Origin: Planktothrix rubescens CCAP 1459/22
Lineage (GTDB): Bacteria > Cyanobacteriota > Cyanobacteriia > Cyanobacteriales > Microcoleaceae
Assembly (NCBI GenBank): GCA_904830895.1
Contig: LR882958.1
Span: forward strand, 1,668,001-1,732,000
DNA length: 64,000 bases
Direction: 5' to 3'
The position numbers and the translations under genes were made by a program. Below the pieces are notes generated by a model, which was not told the origin of the DNA, did no database searches, and saw only the letters and a list, made by a program, of their open reading frames with translations. This document shows positions 17,056 through 26,644 of the stretch, piece by piece; position 1 is the first letter of the stretch; the number at the start of each line of letters is the position of its first letter.

Positions 17056-19826
17056 TTACCCATTACCCGCTTGTAACTTGGGAATTTCAATCACACATTC
17101 TGTCCCCAACCCAGTTTCTGAAACGCAGGATAATTGACCTTTATGGGTTTCAACGATAATTTTATAACTGGTAGACATTCCTAAACCTGTTCCTAACCCG
17201 ACATCTTTAGTTGTAAAAAACGGATCAAAAATTTTCGCTAAAATCTCGGCGGACATCCCAATTCCATTATCAGCAATTCTAATTTGTACGCGCTGGGAAT
17301 CTGTTAATGAGGTCGTGATCCAAATCATCCCCGGATCGGCAATAATTTCCTTTAATGATCGTTGTTTATTGCGTTGTTCCACGGCGTCAATAGCATTCGC
17401 CAATAAATTCATAAAAACTTGATTTAGTTCCCCTGCATAGCATTCAACAGGGGGTAAGTTTCCATATTGTTTAATCACTTGAATAGCTAGATGATGGGGT
17501 TGTTCTTTGAGGCGACTTTCCAATAACATTAAGGTACTATCTAAATTTTCATGTAAATCAATATTTTTCAGTTCTGATTCATCTAAACGAGAAAAAATTC
17601 TCAAGGATTTAACAATATCTCTAATTCGCTCCGCCCCAGTTTTCATTGAATTCAATAATTGAGGGAGATCTTCTGCAATAAAATCGAGTTCGACATCTTC
17701 TAATTTTTCTTCTATTTCTAAGTCAGGATGGGGATAGTGTTTTTGATAGAGTCTAATGACAGAAAATAAATCATCCAGATATTCTTTAGCATAGGTAAGA
17801 TTTCCAAAAATAAAGCTGACTGGGTTATTGATTTCGTGGGCAATTCCAGCAACCATTTGTCCTAAACTTGACATTTTTTCGGAATGGACTAACTGGATTT
17901 GAGCTTGTTGCAATTTAGAAACTGTTTGTTCTAATTCTTGAGTTTTTGCTGTGGCTATTATAGCAGATTCTTGAGATTTTGTATAGAGTTTTGATTGATT
18001 AATTGCAATTTCTAACTGATTGATAATAAAGCGTAAAAGTTCAACTTCCTGGGGTTTCCATGGTCGAGGCTCCTGACAATGGGCTAAGACTAAAACCCAA
18101 ATATCACCGGATTGAAGTTTTATCGGCAAAATCAAAACGGATTCTAATTCTAAAACCATTAAAAAATTCCGCACCGATGGAATTTCATAGGTAATTACCT
18201 GATCAATTTGGATAATTTTTTCTTGTAAAATAATTTCACTAATGGGGTGGAGGGCATTCCCTGGATATAGTTCAGAAATACTGATTAAATTAGGGGCTTT
18301 AGATTCCTTGAGCATTTCCCATTCTGGAGGATTTAATTCTAAGTTATATCCGACACAATAACAGCGATCAACTCCTAATAATTGACGAATTTCTTCTACC
18401 GTTGTCTCTAAAATGGTATTCCAATCTAGGGAATTTCTAATCAAATTACCGATGCAGTTTTGCATCTTTTCTCGTTCGGCTAATTCCCGCAATTGTTGTT
18501 CTGAATTTTGCCAAGCTGCTTCGGTTTGTTTGCGATCGCTAATATCTAAAAGTAAACCATCCCAAACAATTGATCCATCCGGTTGTTTACCTAAACTTCC
18601 TCGGCTTGAATCCATTTGATTTTGCCCGAAGGAGTAATTAAACGGTATTGATGTTGCCAAGGTTTTCCCGTATCTACAGCTTGAGCCATGGAATCGACAA
18701 AGCTATTCAGATCATCAGGATGAATTAGTTTCCACAAGAAATCAGCATTTTTTAAAATCACTTCGTGTCTAATTTCTGTTAATTCTAAACATTTGGGGCT
18801 TAAATAGGTAAAACAGCCCCGTCCTTGATGATTATATTGATGATATTGATAGGTAACACCAGGGACATTTTCTGCTAATTGTTGGAAGCGGATTTGTGAA
18901 TTTTGCAACGCTATTTCTGCATTTTTTCTGGCGGTGATATCCAGAGAAGTCCCAATAATTCTATAGATTTTCCCACTGGAATCTGAAATAGGATTGAGGG
19001 TGGTTAAAGAAAAGGTTTGTTTATCCTCAAACCAAATTTCTTCTTCATATTGAATTAAGGTTTTTGCCTGAACACAATCTCGATAATGTTGGAGCATTTT
19101 TTCCCCTTCCACTAAACCAAAAATTTCTGTAAAGGTTCTTCCATAAACTTGGGTAGATTTTTGTCCTGTGATTTGTTCGGTTTTAGGATTCCAACCCAAA
19201 CATCGAAAGTTCTTTTCATTAAAAACCGCAATAATAAAAATAACCTGTTCTACGCCGTTATAAATATTTCTTAAAAATTCTTCTTTTTCTTCTAAAACTG
19301 CTTCTATTTTTTCCGGTTCTATTGAGTCATCTGAGGAGTCAAATCGGCTTAAAACTTGTTCAATTTTATTGGTTGTAATCCTTTCAATCTCGCAGGTTTC
19401 AGGGTGACAGCGACAAGAATTATCGAGGGTTTGGGGTGGAATTTCTAAAATTAATCCATCCCAAACTAGATCGCCATTGGGTTGAGGACAAGGTTGGGCG
19501 ATCGCAGATAAATATTTGATTTTTTCCGATGGAGTTTGATATTGCCATTGCCGTTGCCAAGGAATTAATTTTTGAGCGCAGGTTACAAGGGATTGAGTAA
19601 AAACCTGTTGATCCCGATCATTCATCAATCCCCACATTAAAGCGGCATTATGCTGAATTTCATCGGGTTCTCGCTCGTAAATTCTTCGGCAACTAGGACT
19701 AATATATAAATACTCTTGGGAACCATCAGGGTGTAGCAAAAATTGATAAATTACCCCTGGCAAATTATCGGCGATCTGATACAGATATACTTGGTTCTGC
19801 TCACCCTGTGGAATTGTGCTTGTCAT
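17056..19826 (-). pseudogene. PAS-PAS-PAS-GAF sensor histidine kinase, split by a frameshift
   Basis: Two overlapping frames together make one kinase of about 920 residues. The first (19826 to 18591, 411 residues) holds three PAS domains and stops abruptly after ITPSGKIKWIQAEEV. The second (18660 to 17056) continues the same PAS domain at RGSLGKQPDGSIVWDG, then a GAF domain, a coiled coil, a HisKA helix with SSLGQMVAGIAHEINNP (phospho-acceptor His) and a HATPase with IADNGIGM and [12 protein letters not shown]. Restoring one base in the short C/G run near 18603-18606 rejoins the frame as WIQARGSLGK. The kinase half has an in-frame ATG at 18660 and might be made separately. This is either a recent mutation or a sequencing error. 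A receiver gene lies just upstream. Confidence 0.8.
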
Positions 19827-19932
19827 CTTAAAGGCGCATCCGAAAACCTAAAGAAATTATATCATTTTTTAGGGTTTTCTGACTCTTAATTGTTATATTT
19901 TCGGGTCTAAATTTTGCCAAAGTCGATTAGAA

Positions 19933-20334
19933 TTAAGATATTAGACTGACTGTCCCATTCAAGATTTTTTCAATCGTATGAAGCAGTTCTTCTTCAGAGA
20001 AAGGTTTAGTCAAATATTCCGTTGCCCCCGATAATCGACCCTCCACCTGATCATGCGGCGCATTCCGTGAGGTTAACATCACAATAGGTAGGTGATTAAA
20101 ATTAGGCAATCCCCGCAAAACTCGACATAGTTCTAAACCATCCATTCCCGGCATAGATATATCTAAGAGCATTAAATCAACCGATTGCTGATGGAGTGTT
20201 GTTAAAGCTTCACTGGTATTGTTAGCAAAAATTAGCTGATAGTGGTTTTCCAAAATCCGTTTAATCATTGTCTGCACAGGAATGCTATCATCAACAGCGA
20301 GAACTGTACTCCGGGATTTTACAAATGCACACAT
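19933..20334 (-). CDS. Single-domain response regulator (receiver)
   Basis: A 133-residue CheY-like receiver. The acidic pair D15-D16 (LAVDDS), phospho-acceptor D58 (LMLLDISMPGMDG), the Thr/Ser position in VMLTSRN, and K110 in YLTKPF are all present. The NAPHDQVEGRLSGATEYLTKPF stretch resembles PilG/PatA-class receivers of cyanobacteria. No output domain follows. It precedes the split histidine kinase on the same strand by about 110 bp and may be its partner, though that is inferred from position alone. Confidence 0.9.
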   Translation of the reverse strand: MCAFVKSRSTVLAVDDSIPVQTMIKRILENHYQLIFANNTSEALTTLHQQSVDLMLLDISMPGMDGLELCRVLRGLPNFNHLPIVMLTSRNAPHDQVEGRLSGATEYLTKPFSEEELLHTIEKILNGTVSLIS

Positions 20335-20608
20335 CTTGATTTCTCCATTATATTCTCTAAGTTGTTAATATTAGGTGGCTTTTAAAATCAACTATTTTGG
20401 CAGCATTGATCCAGCACATAAATTAATTATACCCTACCTAAAACCATTTTTTTCCTGTGTTATGATCATTTTGTTAAACTATATAAATCTTCATAATACA
20501 CAATGGAAATTAACGATTTGATTGTCCACTTAAGATAAACTTAGTCACCTTTTTAGGATATAATGACAATTACCCCTATTTTGATTTAAAGGAGGAGGTT
20601 AATAATCT

Positions 20609-22129
20609 GTGTCAAGCCTAGATTACCAAGCAAAAAGAGCCTATCAACGGGGAGTTAAATGGCTAATTATTGCGACTCTATTTACTGGAGTCAGTTTAGT
20701 GGGTGTGGCTTTGTATTATAAACTACAAAAAAACGAGGCAGAAGCGGTTGCCGCTGGGTTACAGAAAGTCGAATTAGGAACGATTGAAAATAAAATTAGT
20801 GAAGGGGGAACCGTTGCATTAGGTGGACAACGCACAATTAAATCTCCGGCGGATAGTGCAGTTGATCAGGTTTTTGTTAAGGTAGGAGATCCCATTGTTG
20901 CGGGTCAAAATTTAATTAGTTTGAGATCTACAACAGCAGAAAATTCATTACGCGAAAAACAATTAGAGATTCAGAAGCAAGAACTTGCAATAGAACGAAA
21001 TCGCCAAAAAGTAGAAGAAGCACAAAATAAATTAAAAATTGCCAAAATTACCTATAAAAATGATTTAGAAAAGTATCAACAGCAAGTTAAATCCAAACAA
21101 ATCAGTCAAAGGATTGAAATTCAAAAGAATCAAGCTCAATTGGAACGTCAACAACAGAAAGTTATTGAAGCGCAAGAAGATTTAACCGTCGCAGAAGCGG
21201 AGTTAAATAAATCAAATAATCTCTTGGAAAAAGGGTTCATTTCACAAACGGACTTAGATCCAAAGAAAGCAGATATTCGGACAAAAGAAGCAAATTTAAA
21301 AAATGAACAATTAACCTTAAAAAATAATATTCTTGACTTAGAAAACAGTAAAAATAAATTTGACCCAACCCCAGATCCCACCAATGATATCTTAACTGCT
21401 AAAAACGAACTCCTAACTGCTCAGTCTGAACTTCAACAAAGTTTAAGTGAATTCCAGAAACTTAAAGTAGGATATAAGGAACAAGAATCAAAGTTAAAGA
21501 ATAATCTAGTAACTTCACCCTTAGAAGGAGTTGTGCTAAATATTAATGTGAAACCGAAGGATGGTATCAAGCTAGGAGATGATTTAATTACCATAGGAGA
21601 TCCCGATCAAGAATTAGTTCAACTTCAGTTATCTACCCTGAATGCTGCTCAAGTTAAACCCAATCAATCCGCACGAATTACAATTATCGGCCCTAATTCT
21701 AAACCCTTTCAAGGACGAGTAGAATGGGTGAATTTACAAGCAACCCCCGAAAAGAGTCAATCTGGTAGTTCATCGGGTCAACCAACGGTTCCTGCTACAG
21801 TAAGATTAGATCAACCAACCCGGGTATTAATTCCAGGGGGTCAGGTGAGTGTTGAGATTATTTTAGAACAACAAAAAGATGTGATTGCGATTAATACAGA
21901 ATTAATTCAATCCGAAGGAAAATCATCTTTTGTCTGGAAATTAGACGCAAATAATCAAGTTCAAAAACAACCCGTCACCCTGGGATTAAAAGATTTAACT
22001 AAAGTTGAAATTAAATCCGGTTTAAAAGTGGGTGATACCTTAGTAATTGCTCCAACCGATATCCCCCTAAAACCGGGAATGGTAATTATTGAGGAAGAAA
22101 AAGATAAAAATTCGGATTCAGAAAGCTGA
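20609..22129 (+). CDS. HlyD/MFP-family periplasmic adaptor
   Basis: A 506-residue membrane-fusion adaptor linking an inner-membrane exporter to the outer membrane. One N-terminal membrane segment (about 18-36), a lipoyl-like half (VFVKVGDPIVAGQNLISL), a long coiled-coil hairpin rich in Gln/Glu/Lys (about 110-290), the second lipoyl half (NLVTSPLEGVVLNINVKPKDG) and a beta-barrel/membrane-proximal end are in family order. It starts at GTG 20609 behind a strong ribosome-binding site (AAAGGAGGAGG). Synonymous with the HlyD_D23/MacA-type adaptors, it normally sits beside an ABC permease, but none is next to it. The next gene is a solute-binding lipoprotein 56 bp on. Confidence 0.88.
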   Translation: MSSLDYQAKRAYQRGVKWLIIATLFTGVSLVGVALYYKLQKNEAEAVAAGLQKVELGTIENKISEGGTVALGGQRTIKSPADSAVDQVFVKVGDPIVAGQNLISLRSTTAENSLREKQLEIQKQELAIERNRQKVEEAQNKLKIAKITYKNDLEKYQQQVKSKQISQRIEIQKNQAQLERQQQKVIEAQEDLTVAEAELNKSNNLLEKGFISQTDLDPKKADIRTKEANLKNEQLTLKNNILDLENSKNKFDPTPDPTNDILTAKNELLTAQSELQQSLSEFQKLKVGYKEQESKLKNNLVTSPLEGVVLNINVKPKDGIKLGDDLITIGDPDQELVQLQLSTLNAAQVKPNQSARITIIGPNSKPFQGRVEWVNLQATPEKSQSGSSSGQPTVPATVRLDQPTRVLIPGGQVSVEIILEQQKDVIAINTELIQSEGKSSFVWKLDANNQVQKQPVTLGLKDLTKVEIKSGLKVGDTLVIAPTDIPLKPGMVIIEEEKDKNSDSES

Positions 22130-22185
22130 TGGGGCTGTAAAATGCTATGATCAAAGATTAGATTTATCCTTAATATTTTTAACCG

Positions 22186-23841
22186 ATGGTAAACCTGTGG
22201 AATCAATTACAAAATCTGCATCCATTTTCCCGAAAATTTCTGACTAAATGGATAGGTTTATTTTGCTTATTTTGTCTAATTCTTGTTAGTTGTAGTTCCC
22301 AGCAAAGGATTAGTTCTTCCTCTCCATCCTCATCGGATAATGGACGAATTACTATTGGAACAACCTTAAAACTCCGCACCCTTGATCCGGCCGATGCCTA
22401 TGAAGTTATTTCAGGAAATATCCTGTATAATTTAGGCGATCGCCTCTATGATTATGAAATAGGAACCAATCAACTTATCCCTAAATTAGCCACCGCTTTA
22501 CCCACCCTGAGTTCCGATGGATTAACCTATACTATTCCGATCAGAAAAGGCGTTTTGTTTCATGATCAAACCCCTTTTGATGCCGCCGCGATGGAATTTT
22601 CTATTAAACGATTTATTCAAAATGCTGGGTCTCCCTCCTCATTATTAGCAGATACAATTGATACTGTTCAAGCAACAGGAGACTATGAATTAACAATTAA
22701 ACTAAAAAAACCCTTTGCCGCCTTTCCTTCCCTATTAGCTTTTTCAGGAATTACGGCGGTTTCTCCCCAATTTTATGAAATTGGAGAAGGGAAATTTAAA
22801 CCCAATGAATTTGTCGGAACTGGGCCTTATAAATTAAAATCTTTAGGGATAGATGTAATTCGCTTAGATGCTTTTGACCAATATTGGGGCGAAAAACCTG
22901 CTAATACAGGTATTGATATTCAACGTTTTTCTAGTTCCTCTAATTTATTTAATGCCTTTAGAAGTAGTGCGGTTGATATTGCCTATTTATCCTTAAATCC
23001 CGATCAAATTTCGAGTTTACAAAAAGGAGCCGAAGCCGGGAATTGGCAAATGATTTCTGCTAATGGAAATACGATTAATTATCTACTAATTAATGTTAAA
23101 TCCGAACCCTTAAATCGGATAGAAGTTAGACAAGCCCTAGCCGCTTTAATCAATCGTTCTATTATTAATGAACGGGTATTACAAAATCAAGGAGAAAAAC
23201 TATTTAGTTTAATTCCTACCACCTTTAGCGATTATAAACCCACCTTTTATTTAAAGTACGGTGATGGTAATATTGAAAAAGCCAAACAACTTTTAACCCA
23301 AGCTGGATATACGCCAGAAAATCCGGCCATCGTTGAGCTTTGGTATGCGTCTAATTCCTCTAATAAAGGGTTTTTAGGATTAACCTTAAAAGCCTTAGCA
23401 GATAGGGATTTAGGCGGGTTACTAAAATTACAACTCAATAGTGTAGAATCGACTACAGCCTTTAAATATTTAGAGGAGGGAATTTATCCAACTTTTGTGT
23501 TAGATTGGTATGCAGATTTTCTCGATGCTGATAACTATATTCAACCTTTTTTAGAATGTAGTAAAGGTTCAGTTGAAACTGGATGTGTCAAGGGTTCTAG
23601 TCAATATCAGGGTTCTTTCTATTATAGCGATCGCATGAACCAATTAATTGCCCAACAGCGACAAGAACAAAACCCAGAAACTCGCAAATTAATCTTTCAG
23701 GAAATTCAAGAACTTCTCGCCGAAGATGTGCCTTATATCCCCCTTTGGCAAGATAAAACCTATGTTTTTGCTAAAAACGGAATTGACAATATTCGGTTAC
23801 AATTAACTCAACAGTTACCCTTTTGGACAATTAAAAAATAA
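22186..23841 (+). CDS. ABC transporter substrate-binding lipoprotein (family 5, peptide/nickel type)
   Basis: A 551-residue SBP_bac_5 protein. A lipoprotein signal peptide ends LVSC (Cys36), after a hydrophobic stretch from about 23. The mature domain shows TLDPADAYEVISGNILYNL, the family's ligand-lobe block VGTGPYKLKS, and the C-terminal IPLWQDKTYVFAKNGI. It would bind oligopeptides, nickel or related solutes in the periplasm; the ligand is unknown. No permease or ATPase gene is adjacent, so it must work with subunits encoded elsewhere. It is followed after 9 bp by the META-domain gene, suggesting cotranscription. Confidence 0.9.
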   Translation: MVNLWNQLQNLHPFSRKFLTKWIGLFCLFCLILVSCSSQQRISSSSPSSSDNGRITIGTTLKLRTLDPADAYEVISGNILYNLGDRLYDYEIGTNQLIPKLATALPTLSSDGLTYTIPIRKGVLFHDQTPFDAAAMEFSIKRFIQNAGSPSSLLADTIDTVQATGDYELTIKLKKPFAAFPSLLAFSGITAVSPQFYEIGEGKFKPNEFVGTGPYKLKSLGIDVIRLDAFDQYWGEKPANTGIDIQRFSSSSNLFNAFRSSAVDIAYLSLNPDQISSLQKGAEAGNWQMISANGNTINYLLINVKSEPLNRIEVRQALAALINRSIINERVLQNQGEKLFSLIPTTFSDYKPTFYLKYGDGNIEKAKQLLTQAGYTPENPAIVELWYASNSSNKGFLGLTLKALADRDLGGLLKLQLNSVESTTAFKYLEEGIYPTFVLDWYADFLDADNYIQPFLECSKGSVETGCVKGSSQYQGSFYYSDRMNQLIAQQRQEQNPETRKLIFQEIQELLAEDVPYIPLWQDKTYVFAKNGIDNIRLQLTQQLPFWTIKK

Positions 23842-23850
23842 ACCGACCCT

Positions 23851-24285
23851 ATGAAAAAACTACTCCTATCCCTATCCGTTGCTAGTCTATCCATTCTGTC
23901 TATGATTAACCCCTCTATGGCTTCTGATGCTCTCAGTGGAACCTCCTGGAAATTAATATCCTGGGGGAATGAAAAATCCACCCAAACGCCCCTAGATGAA
24001 ACGGAAATCACCCTACAATTTGAAAATAATCAAATTAGTGGTTCATCGAGTTGTAACCGTTACTTTGCATCCTACACCCTTGAGGATGAACAATTAAAAT
24101 TTGGTGTAGCCGGGAGAACTCAAATGGCTTGTCCAGAAGAAATTATGAAGCAAGAAGATCAATTTCTCTCAGCTTTAGAAAAAACTCAAACTTTTCAGAT
24201 TAATTCTGAAGGTAAACTACAAATTAACTATAAAACAAATCAAGGATCTGGGGTAATGATATTTACCCCAAATCAACCCGAATAA
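23851..24285 (+). CDS. Secreted META-domain (HslJ-like) protein
   Basis: A 144-residue protein with a signal peptide (cleavage after about Ala24, SMA-SD) and one META domain: LSGTSWKLISW, ITLQFENNQISGSSSCNRY, GRTQMACPEE and a final strand MIFTPN. META proteins such as E. coli HslJ are envelope-located and stress-linked; the biochemical role is not settled. It is the last gene of a likely operon with the binding lipoprotein and ends 3 bp before a strong palindromic terminator. Confidence 0.88.
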   Translation: MKKLLLSLSVASLSILSMINPSMASDALSGTSWKLISWGNEKSTQTPLDETEITLQFENNQISGSSSCNRYFASYTLEDEQLKFGVAGRTQMACPEEIMKQEDQFLSALEKTQTFQINSEGKLQINYKTNQGSGVMIFTPNQPE

Positions 24286-24288
24286 CCC

Positions 24289-24345
24289 GTAGTAAGTCCT
24301 TTAGGACTCTCTATATTTGAGTCCTAAAGGACTCACTACTTTTTA
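24289..24345. terminator. Palindromic repeat C, bidirectional terminator-like
   Basis: A 21-bp arm (GTAGTAAGTCCTTTAGGACTC) pairs with its near-perfect inverse across a 9-bp loop and is followed by TTTTT. It lies between convergent genes (META-domain and ParB-like). The same sequence recurs at 26563-26641 on the other side of the ParA/ParB-like pair. Confidence 0.8.
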
Positions 24346-24351
24346 TGGAAA

Positions 24352-25044
24352 TTAATCTTGGGGTAGAATAGCAATTAGTTGAGCTTTCTTCATCTTTGAA
24401 TATCCTTTGATATTTAGTTCTTTCGCAATTTTTTTGAGTTGAGCTACAGTCATATTACTATAGTCTTGCTCCCTAATAGTCTCCGTGTCAGTGGGCTTTT
24501 TACCTAGTTCATTAACAATAGCCATTAAATCCTTAACAGTCTTTTCAAGCTGTTGTAATCGATTATTAATTTCTGAATCACTAGAAGCTATGATTTGAAA
24601 TAACCTTTCTAATTTATCATTTGTTTCTCTATGATCTCGATTATGTAATTCTCTGAGTTCATAAAGTTGTTTTTCTGATCGTGATTCTAAGGATGTTTCA
24701 TCTATAACTTTGACTTCTTCTTGTTGAACAGGAAATGAACGATTCTTTAAAAAATCAGCCTGCTTTAATAAAGTGTCCTGATTTGAGGGTTGTACAATAA
24801 CAGCATTAATCATTTCACCCTGTCTAGGATTCTTTTCTTTAGCTCTGACTGCTGCATAATATTCTAAATCTCCGACTAAAACGTTGTAACTATTAATTCC
24901 AGTTTGAGTTAATAAAATAACGTTTAAAACGCCTTCAGACTCTAAGATCATATCTGCTAATTGTTCAATTTGTTCCTCAGAAAAATTAGAGCGAGGAACA
25001 TTAGATTGAATAGCTTTTACGTCAACGAAATAAAATTTAATCAT
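24352..25044 (-). CDS. ParB-like protein with C-terminal Rho_N/SAP-like domain
   Basis: A 230-residue protein. Residues 1-90 resemble a ParB/Srx-type N-terminal domain (VPRSNFSEEQIEQLADMI, then YNVLVGDLEYYAAVRAKE, where GDLEYYAAVRA stands for the usual GERRYRA block). A coiled coil spans about 120-180, and the end (MTVAQLKKIAKELNIKGYSK) is a Rho_N/SAP-like nucleic-acid binding module. Its ATG overlaps the stop of the ParA-like gene by one base (TAATG), so they are coupled. A DNA-partitioning or ATPase-stimulating role is inferred; there is no canonical ParB helix-turn-helix centre, and the box II residues differ from chromosomal ParB. Confidence 0.68.
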   Translation of the reverse strand: MIKFYFVDVKAIQSNVPRSNFSEEQIEQLADMILESEGVLNVILLTQTGINSYNVLVGDLEYYAAVRAKEKNPRQGEMINAVIVQPSNQDTLLKQADFLKNRSFPVQQEEVKVIDETSLESRSEKQLYELRELHNRDHRETNDKLERLFQIIASSDSEINNRLQQLEKTVKDLMAIVNELGKKPTDTETIREQDYSNMTVAQLKKIAKELNIKGYSKMKKAQLIAILPQD

Positions 25045-26531
25045 TAGTTAATTGCCATTTTACTTAAGACTTCTTCTGCTAAAGACTCAAACTCAGCCGC
25101 CGATTGACCTGCGTTTGCATGAGTTTCTTCATATTTAAAAATAGACTGGGGATTAGGGATTTCTAAATCTCCTACGGTGATGGTTTCATTTAAACATTGA
25201 GCTAATGCAGTCCGTTCAAAAATCACACTATCCATCAAAGGTAGTTCGTATTTATGGGGAATAACAACCATTTGACGCGGTAAAACATATTTTTGATATT
25301 GGGCATTTGTAGAGATTTTACAGGGAAGCACACCCATAATTTTTAAGGGGAGTTGTCCAGAGGAGGCGCGAAATTCGTTAACGTCTTTGACTGATTGTTT
25401 AACATTGGTTAAACCTTGATTAGCAAAAGGTTTTAAATCGGACGGAATAATTAAATAATTAGCCGCAATTAATGCTATTTTTGCATATAGATCTCGAGAA
25501 GGAGGAGTATCTATAATTACAATATCATAATCTCCTTCAACTTGTTTAAGTTTGTTAATTAAGCGAAATAGACTCGCAGGAAAATTTTTGAGTTCATCCT
25601 GACGTTGTAACAATTCAATATGAGAGGGAATGACATCAATTTCAGGATGATTAAAATCCACCGACTTTCTAACTAAATCGGGAATAAAATCAAAATCTCC
25701 TGACTTAATTAAATGATAAATATAGCGTTCTCTGATATTATCATCTTCTTCAAATTGAAATTTAATCAATCCTGTGGCAAAAGTTGTATTCGCTTGACTA
25801 TCAAGATCAATAATCAGAACTCGATAACCTTTTTTACTTAAAGCTGCGGCGAGATTAACAACAGTAGTTGTTTTGCCAACGCCGCCTTTATTATGATAAA
25901 CAGCAATAATTTTCATCGAGGCTTGATTCTCCGTTTCACAAGGGATAATTTCAAGGGGTTGACTCTGATTCTCAGTGAGTTGAGACTCAGGAATATTTTC
26001 TATATTTTGTTGATTACTTTCAGGAAAAATAGCAACTTCTGGATGAGAATTAGGTTCGGAATTATCATCAGAAATAGATATAATACCTTGGGATTGTCTA
26101 TATTGTAAGCTATCTCGGCTTACTAATCCTTTAATTTCTTCTATTCTTGCCTGAATTTCATTGCCTTGACATTGAAAAACTAATTTAACTTCGTCGGTCG
26201 ATCTGGCATAGATTCTTAATTCTTTCCCGTTAGTCAATAAACCATATCTAACATTTAAACTTGTTAGATAGCGTTTCAGTTTCCGAATATGCCGATCTAA
26301 ATTTTGTTTAGGGTTTTTTGCCTCTAAAACTAAACTTAAAGGAGAATCTGCATTGAGGGTAAATGGGATAACTTGAACAGCAAAAGATAGGAAATCTAAG
26401 CGAATATTACCAAAGGTGATCTCTTGATGCCAAGTATCGGGAGTATAGCCCAACTCCGGTAGTAAATAACTGACAATCAGTTTACTTTCTACCTCGCTTT
26501 CATTGCGACATTGATCAGAATTGAAGATCAA
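25044..26531 (-). CDS. ParA-type ATPase with N-terminal PD-(D/E)xK (HsdR_N-like) domain
   Basis: A 495-residue fusion. Residues 1-145 read as a type I restriction HsdR N-terminal-like domain: NESEVESKLIVSYLLPELGY, then D46 (IRLDFL) and E70-A-K72 (LVLEAKNP), a PD-(D/E)xK pattern, then YGLLTNGKELRIYA. After a Gln/Pro-rich linker, residues about 205-490 are a ParA/Soj ATPase with YHNKGGVGKTTTVVNLAAAL (deviant Walker A with the signature lysine), LIIDLDSQANTT, IVIIDTPPS and NYLIIPSDLKPFANQGL. ParA ATPases move DNA or cargo; the nuclease-like fold may only bind DNA. First gene of a two-gene operon with the ParB-like protein. The pair is flanked by palindromic repeat C. Confidence 0.82.
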   Translation of the reverse strand: MIFNSDQCRNESEVESKLIVSYLLPELGYTPDTWHQEITFGNIRLDFLSFAVQVIPFTLNADSPLSLVLEAKNPKQNLDRHIRKLKRYLTSLNVRYGLLTNGKELRIYARSTDEVKLVFQCQGNEIQARIEEIKGLVSRDSLQYRQSQGIISISDDNSEPNSHPEVAIFPESNQQNIENIPESQLTENQSQPLEIIPCETENQASMKIIAVYHNKGGVGKTTTVVNLAAALSKKGYRVLIIDLDSQANTTFATGLIKFQFEEDDNIRERYIYHLIKSGDFDFIPDLVRKSVDFNHPEIDVIPSHIELLQRQDELKNFPASLFRLINKLKQVEGDYDIVIIDTPPSRDLYAKIALIAANYLIIPSDLKPFANQGLTNVKQSVKDVNEFRASSGQLPLKIMGVLPCKISTNAQYQKYVLPRQMVVIPHKYELPLMDSVIFERTALAQCLNETITVGDLEIPNPQSIFKYEETHANAGQSAAEFESLAEEVLSKMAIN

Positions 26532-26562
26532 AACTGTCTTTTTCCTCTATTCCTAATAAGTT

Positions 26563-26641
26563 AGTAGTGAGTCCTTCAGGAGTAAAATATAGAGAGTCCT
26601 AAAGGACTTACTACTAAAAAGTAGTGAGTCCTTTAGGACTC
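26563..26641. repeat. Palindromic repeat C, one full hairpin plus a half copy
   Basis: 26563-26615 forms the AGTAGTGAGTCCTT...AAGGACTTACTACT hairpin, and 26621-26641 repeats one arm (GTAGTGAGTCCTTTAGGACTC). It lies between the ParA-like gene start and the desA stop, and matches 24289-24339. Confidence 0.8.
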
Positions 26642-26644
26642 CAA

